Assembly (NCBI GenBank): GCA_028713675.1
Contig: JAQTNV010000001.1
Location: forward strand, 124,001-188,000
Direction of reading: 5' to 3'
DNA: 64,000 bases
Source of the DNA: a bacterium
GTDB lineage: Bacteria; Desulfobacterota; JAPLJL01
Both the position numbers and the translations under genes were made by a program. Shown in pieces: positions 46,391-55,500 of the stretch. Numbering within the stretch: the first letter of the stretch is position 1; each line of letters starts with the position of its first letter. A model generated the notes under the pieces. That model made no database searches, was not told the origin of the DNA, and saw nothing but the letters and a program-made list of their open reading frames with translations.

Positions 46391-46825
46391 ATGGCCAAAT
46401 TCAGGCTCGAGATTGTTTCCGCGGAAAAGCAGGTCTTTTCCGAAGACGTCCAAGAGGTGATCGTGTGGGGGCTGGTCGGCCAGATGTGCGTTCTGCCCCA
46501 CCACGCCCCGCTGATGACGGTGGTCAAACCGGGCTACATCCAGGTCAAGAAGGAGGACGGCGCGGATCTTTATCTGGCCGCCACCGGCGGTTTCCTCGAA
46601 GTCCTTCCCGACAAGGTCATCATCCTGGCCGACGCCTGCGACCGCGCCGACAAATATATCACCGATCAGGCGGAAGAAGCATTGAAGCGGGCCTCCTGGA
46701 TGCTGGAGGAAACCATGAAATCCGCCGCCTCCATGGATTACTCGGCCGCGGAAGCGGCGCTCCTCCGCTCCCTGGAATGGCTCAAGGAAACCCGTTCCAA
46801 ACGCCCGCGCAAAAGGGCGGTCTGA
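46391..46825 (+). CDS. atpC: ATP synthase F1 subunit epsilon
   Basis: The 144-residue protein has the N-terminal beta sandwich (FRLEIVSAEKQVFSEDVQEV, GQMCVLPHHAPLMTVVKPG, LAATGGFLEVLPDKVIIL) and two C-terminal helices that can inhibit ATP hydrolysis. It starts 2 nt after atpD and ends the synthase block. Confidence 0.95.
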   Translation: MAKFRLEIVSAEKQVFSEDVQEVIVWGLVGQMCVLPHHAPLMTVVKPGYIQVKKEDGADLYLAATGGFLEVLPDKVIILADACDRADKYITDQAEEALKRASWMLEETMKSAASMDYSAAEAALLRSLEWLKETRSKRPRKRAV

Positions 46826-46848
46826 TTCCGGGACCATTTGGTCCGGAA
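46826..46848. terminator. Hairpin after atpC
   Basis: TTCCGGGACC and GGTCCGGAA pair around ATTT with a single bulged G directly after the atpC stop. No T-run follows, so it may lower read-through into the response regulator or stabilise the atp message. Confidence 0.4.
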
Positions 46849-46913
46849 ACGGCGTAAAACCTCATTATTCGGCTGCCGGTTAAGCACGTTTCGATTCGCA
46901 AGGGAGAACGACA

Positions 46914-47306
46914 ATGGCAAAAGTGGTCATGATCGTGGATAACGAGCCTGAGGTGATTGCCTCCGTTTCCGCCGCCCTGGAAAAACTCGGCTGCCAGAAC
47001 ACCGTTTCCAGAAACGGGGAAGAAGCCCTGAACCGGATCAAGCAGAACAAGCCCGAGCTGATCGTGATGGACCTCCTCCTGCCCAAATACAGCGGAATCC
47101 GGCTTTACCAGGATTTAAAAACCACCGAGTCTCTGAAGAAAATCCCGGTGATCATCATTTCCGGGATTACCAAGAAAACCTTTCTCCGCTCCCTGGAAGA
47201 ACTGTCCGATCTGGCCGACCAGGCCATCCCCGAGCCGGACGCTTACTTCGAAAAGCCCCTGAAGCTGGAAGAATTCGAGCCGACCCTTCAGAGACTCGTA
47301 AAGTAG
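46914..47306 (+). CDS. Single-domain response regulator (CheY-like receiver)
   Basis: The 130-residue protein is a lone receiver domain: IVDNEPEV with acidic pocket Asp9, phosphorylation site Asp53 in LIVMDLLLPKYSG, the Ser/Thr switch in VIIISG and Lys in YFEKPLKLEEF. There is no output domain, so it must act by protein contact. It lies 88 nt after atpC in the same direction and may be read through from the atp operon. No kinase is nearby. Confidence 0.85.
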   Translation: MAKVVMIVDNEPEVIASVSAALEKLGCQNTVSRNGEEALNRIKQNKPELIVMDLLLPKYSGIRLYQDLKTTESLKKIPVIIISGITKKTFLRSLEELSDLADQAIPEPDAYFEKPLKLEEFEPTLQRLVK

Positions 47307-48480
47307 GCCGTCTTCTCTAAAAAACGACCGCCGACCGCCGACCGCCGCCTGCAGAAAAGGCGGGTTATGGGTGTTAGGTCATAGGTAATAGGTCAAAACC
47401 CAACGCCTGAAACTCGTAACCCACAATCCAACATTGTCATTCCGAGCACATTCGCTTCGCTCAGTGTAAACCTCTGGCGACTTGTCCCGAGAATGATCGA
47501 GGGAAGAATCTCGCTTTCCCTGGTATTATTCGTCATTGCGAGCCCCGCCTCTGGCGGGACGTGGCAATCTCTCTTTTCGTTAGCTTTTTCTTCTTTTTGG
47601 GGGGAAGGTTTCGCTCCCCAATCAGGTGATGGGTTTTGGGTGTTAGGTGTTGGGCTAAAGTCGAAAAGAAAACATCTTCCCCCTTTGTTAAAAGGGGGAT
47701 CGAGTCTCCGACCCGTAGGGTCTACGACCCGGAGGGAGGGATTTTCAATGCCCATCACCCATGACCCATGACCTAAAACCGTACAAACCCGAGAACCTCC
47801 CCCCCGGATTCTCTTAAAACCCAATAAACCCAAGAAACTCTACGAACCCACAAACTGTTATTGTGTGACACTACGGATTTATCCCGAAGGGTTTATCTGA
47901 GGGACTCTATGAACCCTACGAACACAATGGACCGTTATTTCGACACTATGAACACTATGAACGCCTTTACTCTTTGTCCTTTGCCCTATGCCCTATGCCC
48001 TATGCTCTCTGCTATTCATGGACACTATGGACGCCTTTACGCCTCACCCCTTACGCCTCACGACCTTTTACCTTTCACCTTTGAGCTTTGACCTTTGAGC
48101 TGCCTATCGTCTATCTGGTCTATCTAGTCTATCTGGTCTATCTAGTTCATCTCCATCGCATAGGGCATGGAGCATAGGGCATAGAGCATAAAGTTAAAAA
48201 CGTCTATCTGGTTTTTCTGGTTTCCGAGCTCTGCGAGCCCGACGAAGCCCCGAAGTCCGCTGAAGCGAAGCGGAAGCTAACCGGGCGAAGTCTGGGGTGG
48301 TTTTTCTGGTTTTTCTAACCACCTATCCACCTAGCCACCTATCCACCCAGCCACCTTCTTTTTCCGGTTACCGGCTACCGGCTACTTGCTACCAGTTCTC
48401 TGCCCTCTGCCCTAGGCTCTCTGCGCTTTACCGCCTGCGGAAAGGCCTTCCTCTTTTTTCCAGGCTGAATTAGTCTTAAC
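47307..48480. other. Long non-coding spacer built of short repeats
   Basis: About 1.2 kb with no supported gene. It contains a GACCGCC tandem at about 47325, GGGTGTTAGGTCATAGGT near 47370, repeated CCCTATGC, ACTATGGA and ACTATGAAC strings near 47930-48030, a 9-bp minisatellite at 48112-48147 and 8-bp CACCTATC/CACCTAGC repeats near 48320. Confidence 0.65.
48112..48147. repeat. 9-bp minisatellite in spacer
   Basis: TATCTGGTC and TATCTAGTC alternate, giving four 9-bp units. The unit resembles the GGGTTTATC repeat that encodes a linker in the helicase gene at 60.6 kb. Confidence 0.7.
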
Positions 48481-48508
48481 AGATAATACCGATAATAAGG
48501 AGGATGGA

Positions 48509-51460
48509 ATGTCCGTGCTCCCGCAAGCCATTTCCAGGCAAATCCCGGGAAATCTTTTCTATGGGCTGCTCAAATACATGGGTCTCCGGATCAGGCTCGA
48601 CCCGAAATTCCGCCGGCTGGTGAAATCCAACGGAGACGCCTTCTCCGCCCGCATCCAGATCGAGACCAAGGACCAGGCCGTCAAACTCTACTCCATCTTC
48701 GACCGCGGAAAAATGCGGACCCGGAAGGGGCGCATCGGGAGCCCGGACCTGACCCTCCGTTTCCAGAATCCCCGGATCCTGATGCGGATCCTGACCGAGA
48801 AGGACACCGCCGTCTTCATGAACCTCCTGCTTAAGAACGAGATCCAGTTCGACGGCAACCTGACCTACGCCTCCCGTTTCTTCTACCTCATCAACTGCCT
48901 CACGGCCCGGAACAGCCGGGGCAAACCGGACCGGTTCTCGGAATCCCCGCGGGGCGAGGTGCCGCCTCCGAAAATGCGCGGGCTTCCCCTGCCCCGGGTG
49001 GACGCGGTCAAATACCTGGAGGATCCGGCCCTCGCGGGCTTCGGACTCGAGGATTTTCCCCGGCTCCGGGCCTTCCGCGACGACTTTTTCAATGTTCCGC
49101 CCGAAATCTGCACTGAGCGCCCCCGGCTCCTGACCCGGTTTTTCCGGGACAATGGCTTCGAAACCGACCCCGCCGGAAAACCGCTTGATCCCGAGCTCCG
49201 GCAGGGCCGGGCGATCAACTACCTGCTCACCCATAAGCAGCCGCTGATCCGCGCCAACGACCTGATCGCCGGGACCACCACCTCCAAGCCGATCGGCGTG
49301 GTGATCTATCCCGAGTGCGGGGGAACGGCTCTCTGGCCCGAGCTCCAGACCCTGCCCTACCGCGCGCTCAATCCCTACCGGATCGCCAAAGAAGACGCCG
49401 ATATCCTGAATTTCGAGGTTTTCCCCTATTGGATGGAGCGGAACGTCCGGGAATACGCCCGGACCAAATTCAACCGTCCCCGCGCCCAGCAGCTGGATGA
49501 ACGTTTTGTCCTGTATTTCATGTGGAAAACCCAGGCGGTTTCCCATACCATTCCCAACTTCCCGGCGGTCCTTTCCCGCGGGCTCGCGGACATCGCCCGC
49601 GAGGCCCGCGAAAGAATGGAACAGACCCCGGACCAGAAAGCCAAAAACCTCTACCAGGCCATGGCCCTGAGCCTGGAAGGGGCAATGAAATACGCCGGGA
49701 ATTTAAGCGCGCGCGCCCGCGAACTCGCCCAGGGCCCGGAAGGCTCGGACCCGGCCCGGAAAGCGGAGCTCCTCGAGCTGGCCCGGATCTGCGCCCGGGT
49801 CCCCGCGGGGCCCTCGGAAACCCTGGCCGAGGCGGTCAACGCCGTCTGGATCACCTGGCTCTGCCTCCACCAGGAGAACACCAACGCCGGTTTTTCCCTG
49901 GGCCGGCTGGATAAATGGTTTAATCCCTTTTTTCTGAAGGAAATGTCCCGGGCCCGGGATGAAGCCGAGCGCGGGGAAATCCTCCGGCGCTCGATCGAGC
50001 TCCTGGGCTGCCTTTTCCTCCGGATGACCGATCACCTGCCCATGGTGCCGGATGTCGGGAATTACCTTTTCGCCGGCAGCTCGAGCGACCAGGCCCTGAC
50101 CGTCGGCGGCGTGAACGAGGACGGCTCCAACGCCGTCACCGACATGACCTACATCATCCTCAAGGTGGCGGAGATGCTCTGCCTGCGCGATCCCAACCTG
50201 AACGCCCGTTACCACCCCGGGATCAATTCCCCGGAATACCTGCGCCGGCTCTGCGAGGTCAACTGGATCACCGGTTCCACCCCTTCCATCCACAACGACC
50301 GCGCGATGATCGCCTCCCTGGAAAACCAGGGTTTCGCCCCCGGGCACGCCCGGGACTGGTGCGCCACCGGCTGCGTGGAGCCCACCAGCGCCGGCCGGCA
50401 TTACGGGCACACCAACTGCATGCTTCTGAACCTGGTCGCCCCCCTGGAGATGACCTTCTACAACGGCGTCCACCCCCTGGTCCAGGAGAAAATCGGTCTG
50501 GAAACCGGCGCGCTCAACGGCCCGAACTTCTCGAGCTTCGATAATTTCCGGGACACCTATTACCGCCAGCTCCGCCATCTGATCGACCGGTCCGTCGAAT
50601 GCAACAATCTCCTCGGCGAATCCCACAAATTCATCCGGCCCACGCCCTTCCTCTCCGCCCTGATTGACGGCCCGATGGAAAAGGGAAAAGACCTGATCGA
50701 AGGGGGAGCGATGTACAACAGCTCCGGAGCGGCCCTGGTCGCCTTGTCCGACGTGGTGGATTCCCTGACGGCAATCAAGAAACTGGTTTACGAGGAAAAA
50801 CGCGTCGATCTCCCCACCCTGGTCAAAGCCCTGGAGCAGAATTTCGCCGGCTCCGAGAATCTCCACACCCGGATCCAGAACAAGATCCCCAAATTCGGGT
50901 CCAACGACCCGGAGGTCAAGGAGATCGCCGATCACCTGATCAGTTTCATTTACGACGCCTATCAGTCCCGGCAAAACTACCGGGGCGGGAAATACACCTC
51001 GGGTTTCTGGAGCATGTCCAACCACGTCGCCTTCGGCAACCTTTCCGGCGCCCTCCCCAGCGGCCGCCTCCGTTTCCAGCCTTTCACGCCCGGGATCACC
51101 CCCGCGCCCAATCCCCGCGATTCCTTCCTGGCCAATATCCAGACCATCGCCGGGCTCGACCCCCTGAAAATGCCCAACAATATCGCTTTTAACGTGAAAG
51201 TGGTCCCCGACCCCCGGGACAGCCAGGCCCAGACCCTGGATTACTTTACCGCCTACGCCAAGTCCTTCTTCGACCTGGGAGGCATGCAGATGCAGTTCAA
51301 CGTGGTCTCCACCGAGACCCTCCGGGAAGCCCAGCGCCACCCTGAGAACTACCGGACCCTGATGGTCCGGATCTCCGGCTACAACGCCTACTTCACCGAA
51401 CTGAATAAAAACATGCAGGAAGAACTTATCTCCCGGATCGAAAGGCAGCTGGGAAAATAA
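48509..51460 (+). CDS. Glycyl radical enzyme with N-terminal SCP2-like domain
   Basis: The 983-residue protein starts after AAGGAGGATGGA. Residues about 20-145 resemble an SCP2 sterol-carrier domain, closing with DLTLRFQNPRILMRIL and IQFDGNLTYASRFFYL. Residues 165-983 are a full glycyl radical enzyme: the thiyl site DWCATGCVEP (Cys622, with Glu624 two residues on, as in GRE dehydratases such as glycerol dehydratase and CutC) and radical loop VRISGYNAYF with Gly957. The activating enzyme follows 150 nt later. The SCP2-like part could present a hydrophobic substrate. Reaction unknown; eliminase or hydrophobic-substrate chemistry is inference. Confidence 0.85.
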   Translation: MSVLPQAISRQIPGNLFYGLLKYMGLRIRLDPKFRRLVKSNGDAFSARIQIETKDQAVKLYSIFDRGKMRTRKGRIGSPDLTLRFQNPRILMRILTEKDTAVFMNLLLKNEIQFDGNLTYASRFFYLINCLTARNSRGKPDRFSESPRGEVPPPKMRGLPLPRVDAVKYLEDPALAGFGLEDFPRLRAFRDDFFNVPPEICTERPRLLTRFFRDNGFETDPAGKPLDPELRQGRAINYLLTHKQPLIRANDLIAGTTTSKPIGVVIYPECGGTALWPELQTLPYRALNPYRIAKEDADILNFEVFPYWMERNVREYARTKFNRPRAQQLDERFVLYFMWKTQAVSHTIPNFPAVLSRGLADIAREARERMEQTPDQKAKNLYQAMALSLEGAMKYAGNLSARARELAQGPEGSDPARKAELLELARICARVPAGPSETLAEAVNAVWITWLCLHQENTNAGFSLGRLDKWFNPFFLKEMSRARDEAERGEILRRSIELLGCLFLRMTDHLPMVPDVGNYLFAGSSSDQALTVGGVNEDGSNAVTDMTYIILKVAEMLCLRDPNLNARYHPGINSPEYLRRLCEVNWITGSTPSIHNDRAMIASLENQGFAPGHARDWCATGCVEPTSAGRHYGHTNCMLLNLVAPLEMTFYNGVHPLVQEKIGLETGALNGPNFSSFDNFRDTYYRQLRHLIDRSVECNNLLGESHKFIRPTPFLSALIDGPMEKGKDLIEGGAMYNSSGAALVALSDVVDSLTAIKKLVYEEKRVDLPTLVKALEQNFAGSENLHTRIQNKIPKFGSNDPEVKEIADHLISFIYDAYQSRQNYRGGKYTSGFWSMSNHVAFGNLSGALPSGRLRFQPFTPGITPAPNPRDSFLANIQTIAGLDPLKMPNNIAFNVKVVPDPRDSQAQTLDYFTAYAKSFFDLGGMQMQFNVVSTETLREAQRHPENYRTLMVRISGYNAYFTELNKNMQEELISRIERQLGK

Positions 51461-51609
51461 AGAAAATCCCAAGCTCCAAATATCAATTACCAAACAATGA
51501 TGACTGGCCTTCATTTCAAATTTGCCGCCACTTTAAGATTCTGCGCTCGGGTTTTAGTGATTGGTCATTGGAACTTGTTTGGTAATTGGTACTTGGTCAT
51601 TGGAACTTG
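51461..51609. repeat. Repeat-rich gap between the radical enzyme and its activase
   Basis: TTGGTCATTGGAACTTG occurs twice (near 51561 and 51593), and CAATTACCAAACAA near 51484 is the reverse complement of TTGTTTGGTAATTG near 51574. The second direct copy runs up to the activase ATG, so a hairpin could mask its start. Confidence 0.6.
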
Positions 51610-52515
51610 ATGGAGAAGCGCCGCCCCTTAATCGCCGATTTAAAGCGCAACGCCCTCGACGACGGCCCGGGGATCCGCACCACCATTTTTTTCAAGGGCT
51701 GCCCGCTTTCCTGCACCTGGTGCCATAATCCCGAGTGCCAGGAGGCCGGACCGGAGATTCTGTTCAACCCCGCCGAGTGCCGGAACTGCCGCGAGTGTCT
51801 CCGGGCCTGCCCCAACGGGGCGATGGCCCCGGACGACCCGGCGCGGATCGACCGGGAGCGCTGCCGGCGCTGCGGTCTCTGCGTGGAAGCCTGTCCCGGA
51901 TCAGGGCGGACGATGGTCGGGAAATATTACCCGGCCGGGGAACTGGCCCGGATCCTGGCCCAGGACCTTGTCTTCTTTAAAAATTCCGGGGGCGGGGTGA
52001 CTTTTTCCGGCGGAGAACCCGCGGTCTTTCTGGATTACCTGGGGGACCTGGCCCGGCTTTTAAAGGAAAAGGGCGTCCACCTGAACATCGAAACCACCGG
52101 CTTTTTCGACTTCCGGAAGTTCGCGGAAAAGGTCCTTCCTTTCCTGGATCTCATTTATTTTGATCTCAAGTTCATCGCTTCCTCCCTGCATTCCCGGTTC
52201 ACCGGCCGGCCCAACGCGGAAATCCTGGATAATTTCCGGGAACTGGTCCGGAGCAATTCCGTTCCCGTTCTCCCCCGGGTTCCCCTGATCCCCGAGGTCA
52301 CGGCCACCCGGGAGAATCTCCAGGCCATCGCCCGGTTCTTAAGGGAACTGGGCATTCAACATTTGGCCCTCCTCCCTTATAATCCCCTCTGGATCCCAAA
52401 AGCGAAAAACCTGGGGAGAAGTCCCGAATACCTGAGGGAGAGCTGGCTGACCGCGGCGGAGAAGCGGGAATATCTCGCGATTTTTGACGGTTTCACTTTC
52501 GAAAGGGAGCTTTGA
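51610..52515 (+). CDS. Glycyl radical enzyme activating enzyme (radical SAM)
   Basis: ATG 51610 gives 301 residues beginning MEKRRPLIADL. The radical SAM cluster is CPLSCTWC (Cys31, Cys35, Cys38). Two ferredoxin-like cluster sites follow, CRNCRECLRAC and CRRCGLCVEAC, as in activases of GRE dehydratases rather than PflA. SGGEPAVFLDYL binds SAM. It abstracts H from Gly957 of the upstream enzyme to start catalysis. No clear ribosome site is seen upstream; spacer repeats occupy the region. Confidence 0.9.
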   Translation: MEKRRPLIADLKRNALDDGPGIRTTIFFKGCPLSCTWCHNPECQEAGPEILFNPAECRNCRECLRACPNGAMAPDDPARIDRERCRRCGLCVEACPGSGRTMVGKYYPAGELARILAQDLVFFKNSGGGVTFSGGEPAVFLDYLGDLARLLKEKGVHLNIETTGFFDFRKFAEKVLPFLDLIYFDLKFIASSLHSRFTGRPNAEILDNFRELVRSNSVPVLPRVPLIPEVTATRENLQAIARFLRELGIQHLALLPYNPLWIPKAKNLGRSPEYLRESWLTAAEKREYLAIFDGFTFEREL

Positions 52516-52522
52516 AAGCAGA

Positions 52523-55500
52523 GTGAACCGGCCCGTTAAAATCTTCCTTTCAATTTTTCTGGCCGGCCTCCTGGTCTGCGGAGGGCTGCCCTCCGGACAA
52601 TCGTGGGCCGGCGCGGATATCCATCCCCGGAGAATCCTGGTCAAATTCAAGTCCTCCCCGGCTGATTCCCCCGGCTATCCCGGATTGCTCGCCCTGGCCC
52701 AGGCCGCGCGGGCCCGGCGTTTCCGGATCGTTCCCAACCTTGAGCTTCTCACCATCCCGTCGGGAAAATCCCTGGAAGCTGTTCTGGAACTCTTCCGGTC
52801 CAGCCCCCTCGTCCTCTACGCCGAACCCGACTACCTGGTCAGCGCCATCGCCACCCCGGACGACCCGCTTTTCGGAGAGCTCTGGGGCTTGGCCAATACC
52901 GGCCAGAACGGCGGTCTCGCCGGAGCCGACATCAACGCCCGGGCCGCCTGGGACATCTCCACCGGCAGCCCGAACGTGGTGGTGATGGTGATCGACACGG
53001 GGGTGGATTACACGCATCCCGGCCTGGTCGACAACATCTGGAACAATCCCGGCGAGATCCCGGGGAACGACCTGGATGACGACGGCAACGGGTACGTGGA
53101 CGACCTGCACGGCATCAACGCCGTGGGGCTGGGGGGCGAGGTCACCGCCCCCTCGGGTTACGCGGTCAACGACCCCGTGGATGACAACGGGCATGGCACC
53201 CACGTGGCCGGCACCATCGGCGCCGCCGGCAACGACGGCCTGGGCGTGGTCGGGGTCAACTGGACGGTCCGGATCGCGGCCTGCAAGTTTCTCGATTCCT
53301 CCGGCAACGGCTATCTTTCCGACGCCATCGCCTGCCTGCAATACGCCCGGGACCTGAAGAACCTGGGCATCCCGATCGTGGCCACCAGCAACAGCTGGAG
53401 CGGTCCGGGCTACTCGCGCTCCCTCGAAGAAGCGATTAAAAGCCACCTGGACGCCGATATCCTTTTCTTCGCCGCCGCCGGGAACTCGAGCGCGAACAGC
53501 GACGAAAGCCCCGAATACCCGGGGGCTTTTGACCTGCCCAACCTCGTCGCGGTGGCGGCCACCGACAACCAGGACCTGCTGGCCGGTTTCTCCAATTTCG
53601 GGCCGCGCTCGATCCATGTCGGGGCCCCGGGAGTCAACATCCTGAGCACCTGCACGTCCGGACTCCCGGAATGCACCAACGCCACCGTTTCCTATCCCTA
53701 TGACTCATTTTCCGGGACCTCCATGGCCGCCCCCCACGCGGCCGGCCTGGCCGCCCTGCTCAAAGCCCAGGACCCGGGCCGGCCGGGGAAAACCATCCGC
53801 AACCTGATCCTGGCGGGGGGCGACCTCCTCGCCTCCCTGACCGGGACCACCCTGACCGGGAAAAGAATCGACGCCGCCGGTTCCATGCTCTGTTCCGGAA
53901 ACAGCGTTTTCGAAATCCGCGCCCCGGCGCTGGAGCCCTTTTACGCGGTCAGCAATTCCCCGGTCACTCTCGAGGCCCTCAATATCAGCTGCGGCGACCC
54001 GGCCGGAGCCGTCCAGGTCCAGATCGGAGGGGATACCGTCACCCTCCATGACGACGGGGTCAGCCCGGACCCGCAATCCTCGGACGGCTATTATTCCGGC
54101 ACCTGGACCCCCACCAGCGCCGGGAATTACACCCTTAATTTTCATAACGGTTCGGAAACCCGGTCCGCGACGGTCCGGGTCGGCCCGCTCCTGACCTACA
54201 ATTCCGACGATACCTGGTCCTATTCCTGGGTGACGATCACGGGAACCAATCTCAACCTCCTCGATGACACCTATGCCCTGCTGACCCTGCCTTTCCCGCT
54301 CCGGTTCTACGGACTGCAGTACACCAAGCTCTACGTCGGAGACAACGGGGCCCTGAGTTTTTCCCGGGGACCGGTCTATTCCGCCAACGGTTCCCTCCCC
54401 GATCCGGACCAGGCCGGCCTGGCCGCCCCCCTGTGGGATGATCTCGTTCCCAATGGAAACCAGAACGTTTACTGGGGGGTGACGGGAAGCCTCCCGAACC
54501 GGCGGTTCGTCCTGGAATGGAGGAACCTGCCTCATTTTTATTATTCGTTCAATAATGTCACTTATGTCACTTCGGGCAGCGCAACCTTTCAAGTAATATT
54601 TCCCGAAGAATCCGACTGGATTTTATTCCAGTACAAGAAAACGACTTTTGGAATTCCTGCCTCGTATGATGGCGGTGTTTCCGCCAGCTCCGGCCTGCAA
54701 ATGAACCCTGACTGGGGATCGCCGTACAGCTACAATCAGGCGGTTCTGACCAACAACCTGGCCATCAGGTGGACCCCCTCCTCCCTCCCGCCCACGCCGC
54801 GGCTGAAAGCCGAGGACAAATACGTGGTCTTCCCGAACACCCGGGTGGGACAGGACGCCCACCAAGGTCTTTTCCTGCACAACATCGGCAACGCCAATCT
54901 TTCAATCACCTCGCTTGCGATTTCCCCCTCGCAGTTCTCCCTCTCCTCCGCCCCCGTCCTCCCCCTGACCCTCCCGCCGGGGAGCCAGCAGGCCCTGGAC
55001 CTGGTCTTCCATCCCGCTTCCACGGCCGCTCTTTCGGGGACCCTGACCGTTCAATCCAACTCCTCCGGCGGAGCCCTCGGCGTCCCGCTCCAGGGCCAGG
55101 GCGTGCTTTCCCCTGATCTGACCGTCAGCCCCGCCCCCGCGGCCGATTTCGGACCCGTGCTGACCGGTCATACCGCCACCCTCGCGCTTCATCTGGGAAA
55201 CCAGGGAAACACCAACCTGACCATTAACTCGATCTCAATCGCGGGCGGTTCGCCCGCCTTTTACTGGACGGGCCCCGCCCTCCCCCTGGCCCTGGCCGGC
55301 GGCGGCAGCCGGATTTTCAGCCTCAGTTTTCATCCCACCGGGGTTTCCGCCTATTCGGACACCCTGGTCATTTCCTCGAACGATCCCCGGAAACCGGCCG
55401 TCCGCCTCGCCCTGACCGGATCGGGAATTGCCCCGCCGGAGATTCAACTTGCCCCCGTATTTTTGGATTTTCAGACGGTCAGCATCGGCGGATCAAAAAG

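Noticed and set aside
48112-48147. CRISPR array
   Set aside because: Units are 9 bp without spacers, and no cas gene is present.
49703-51514. 603-codon frame antisense to the glycyl radical enzyme
   Set aside because: Low-complexity Gly/Val/Asp-rich translation with no motif; the plus strand carries catalytic residues.
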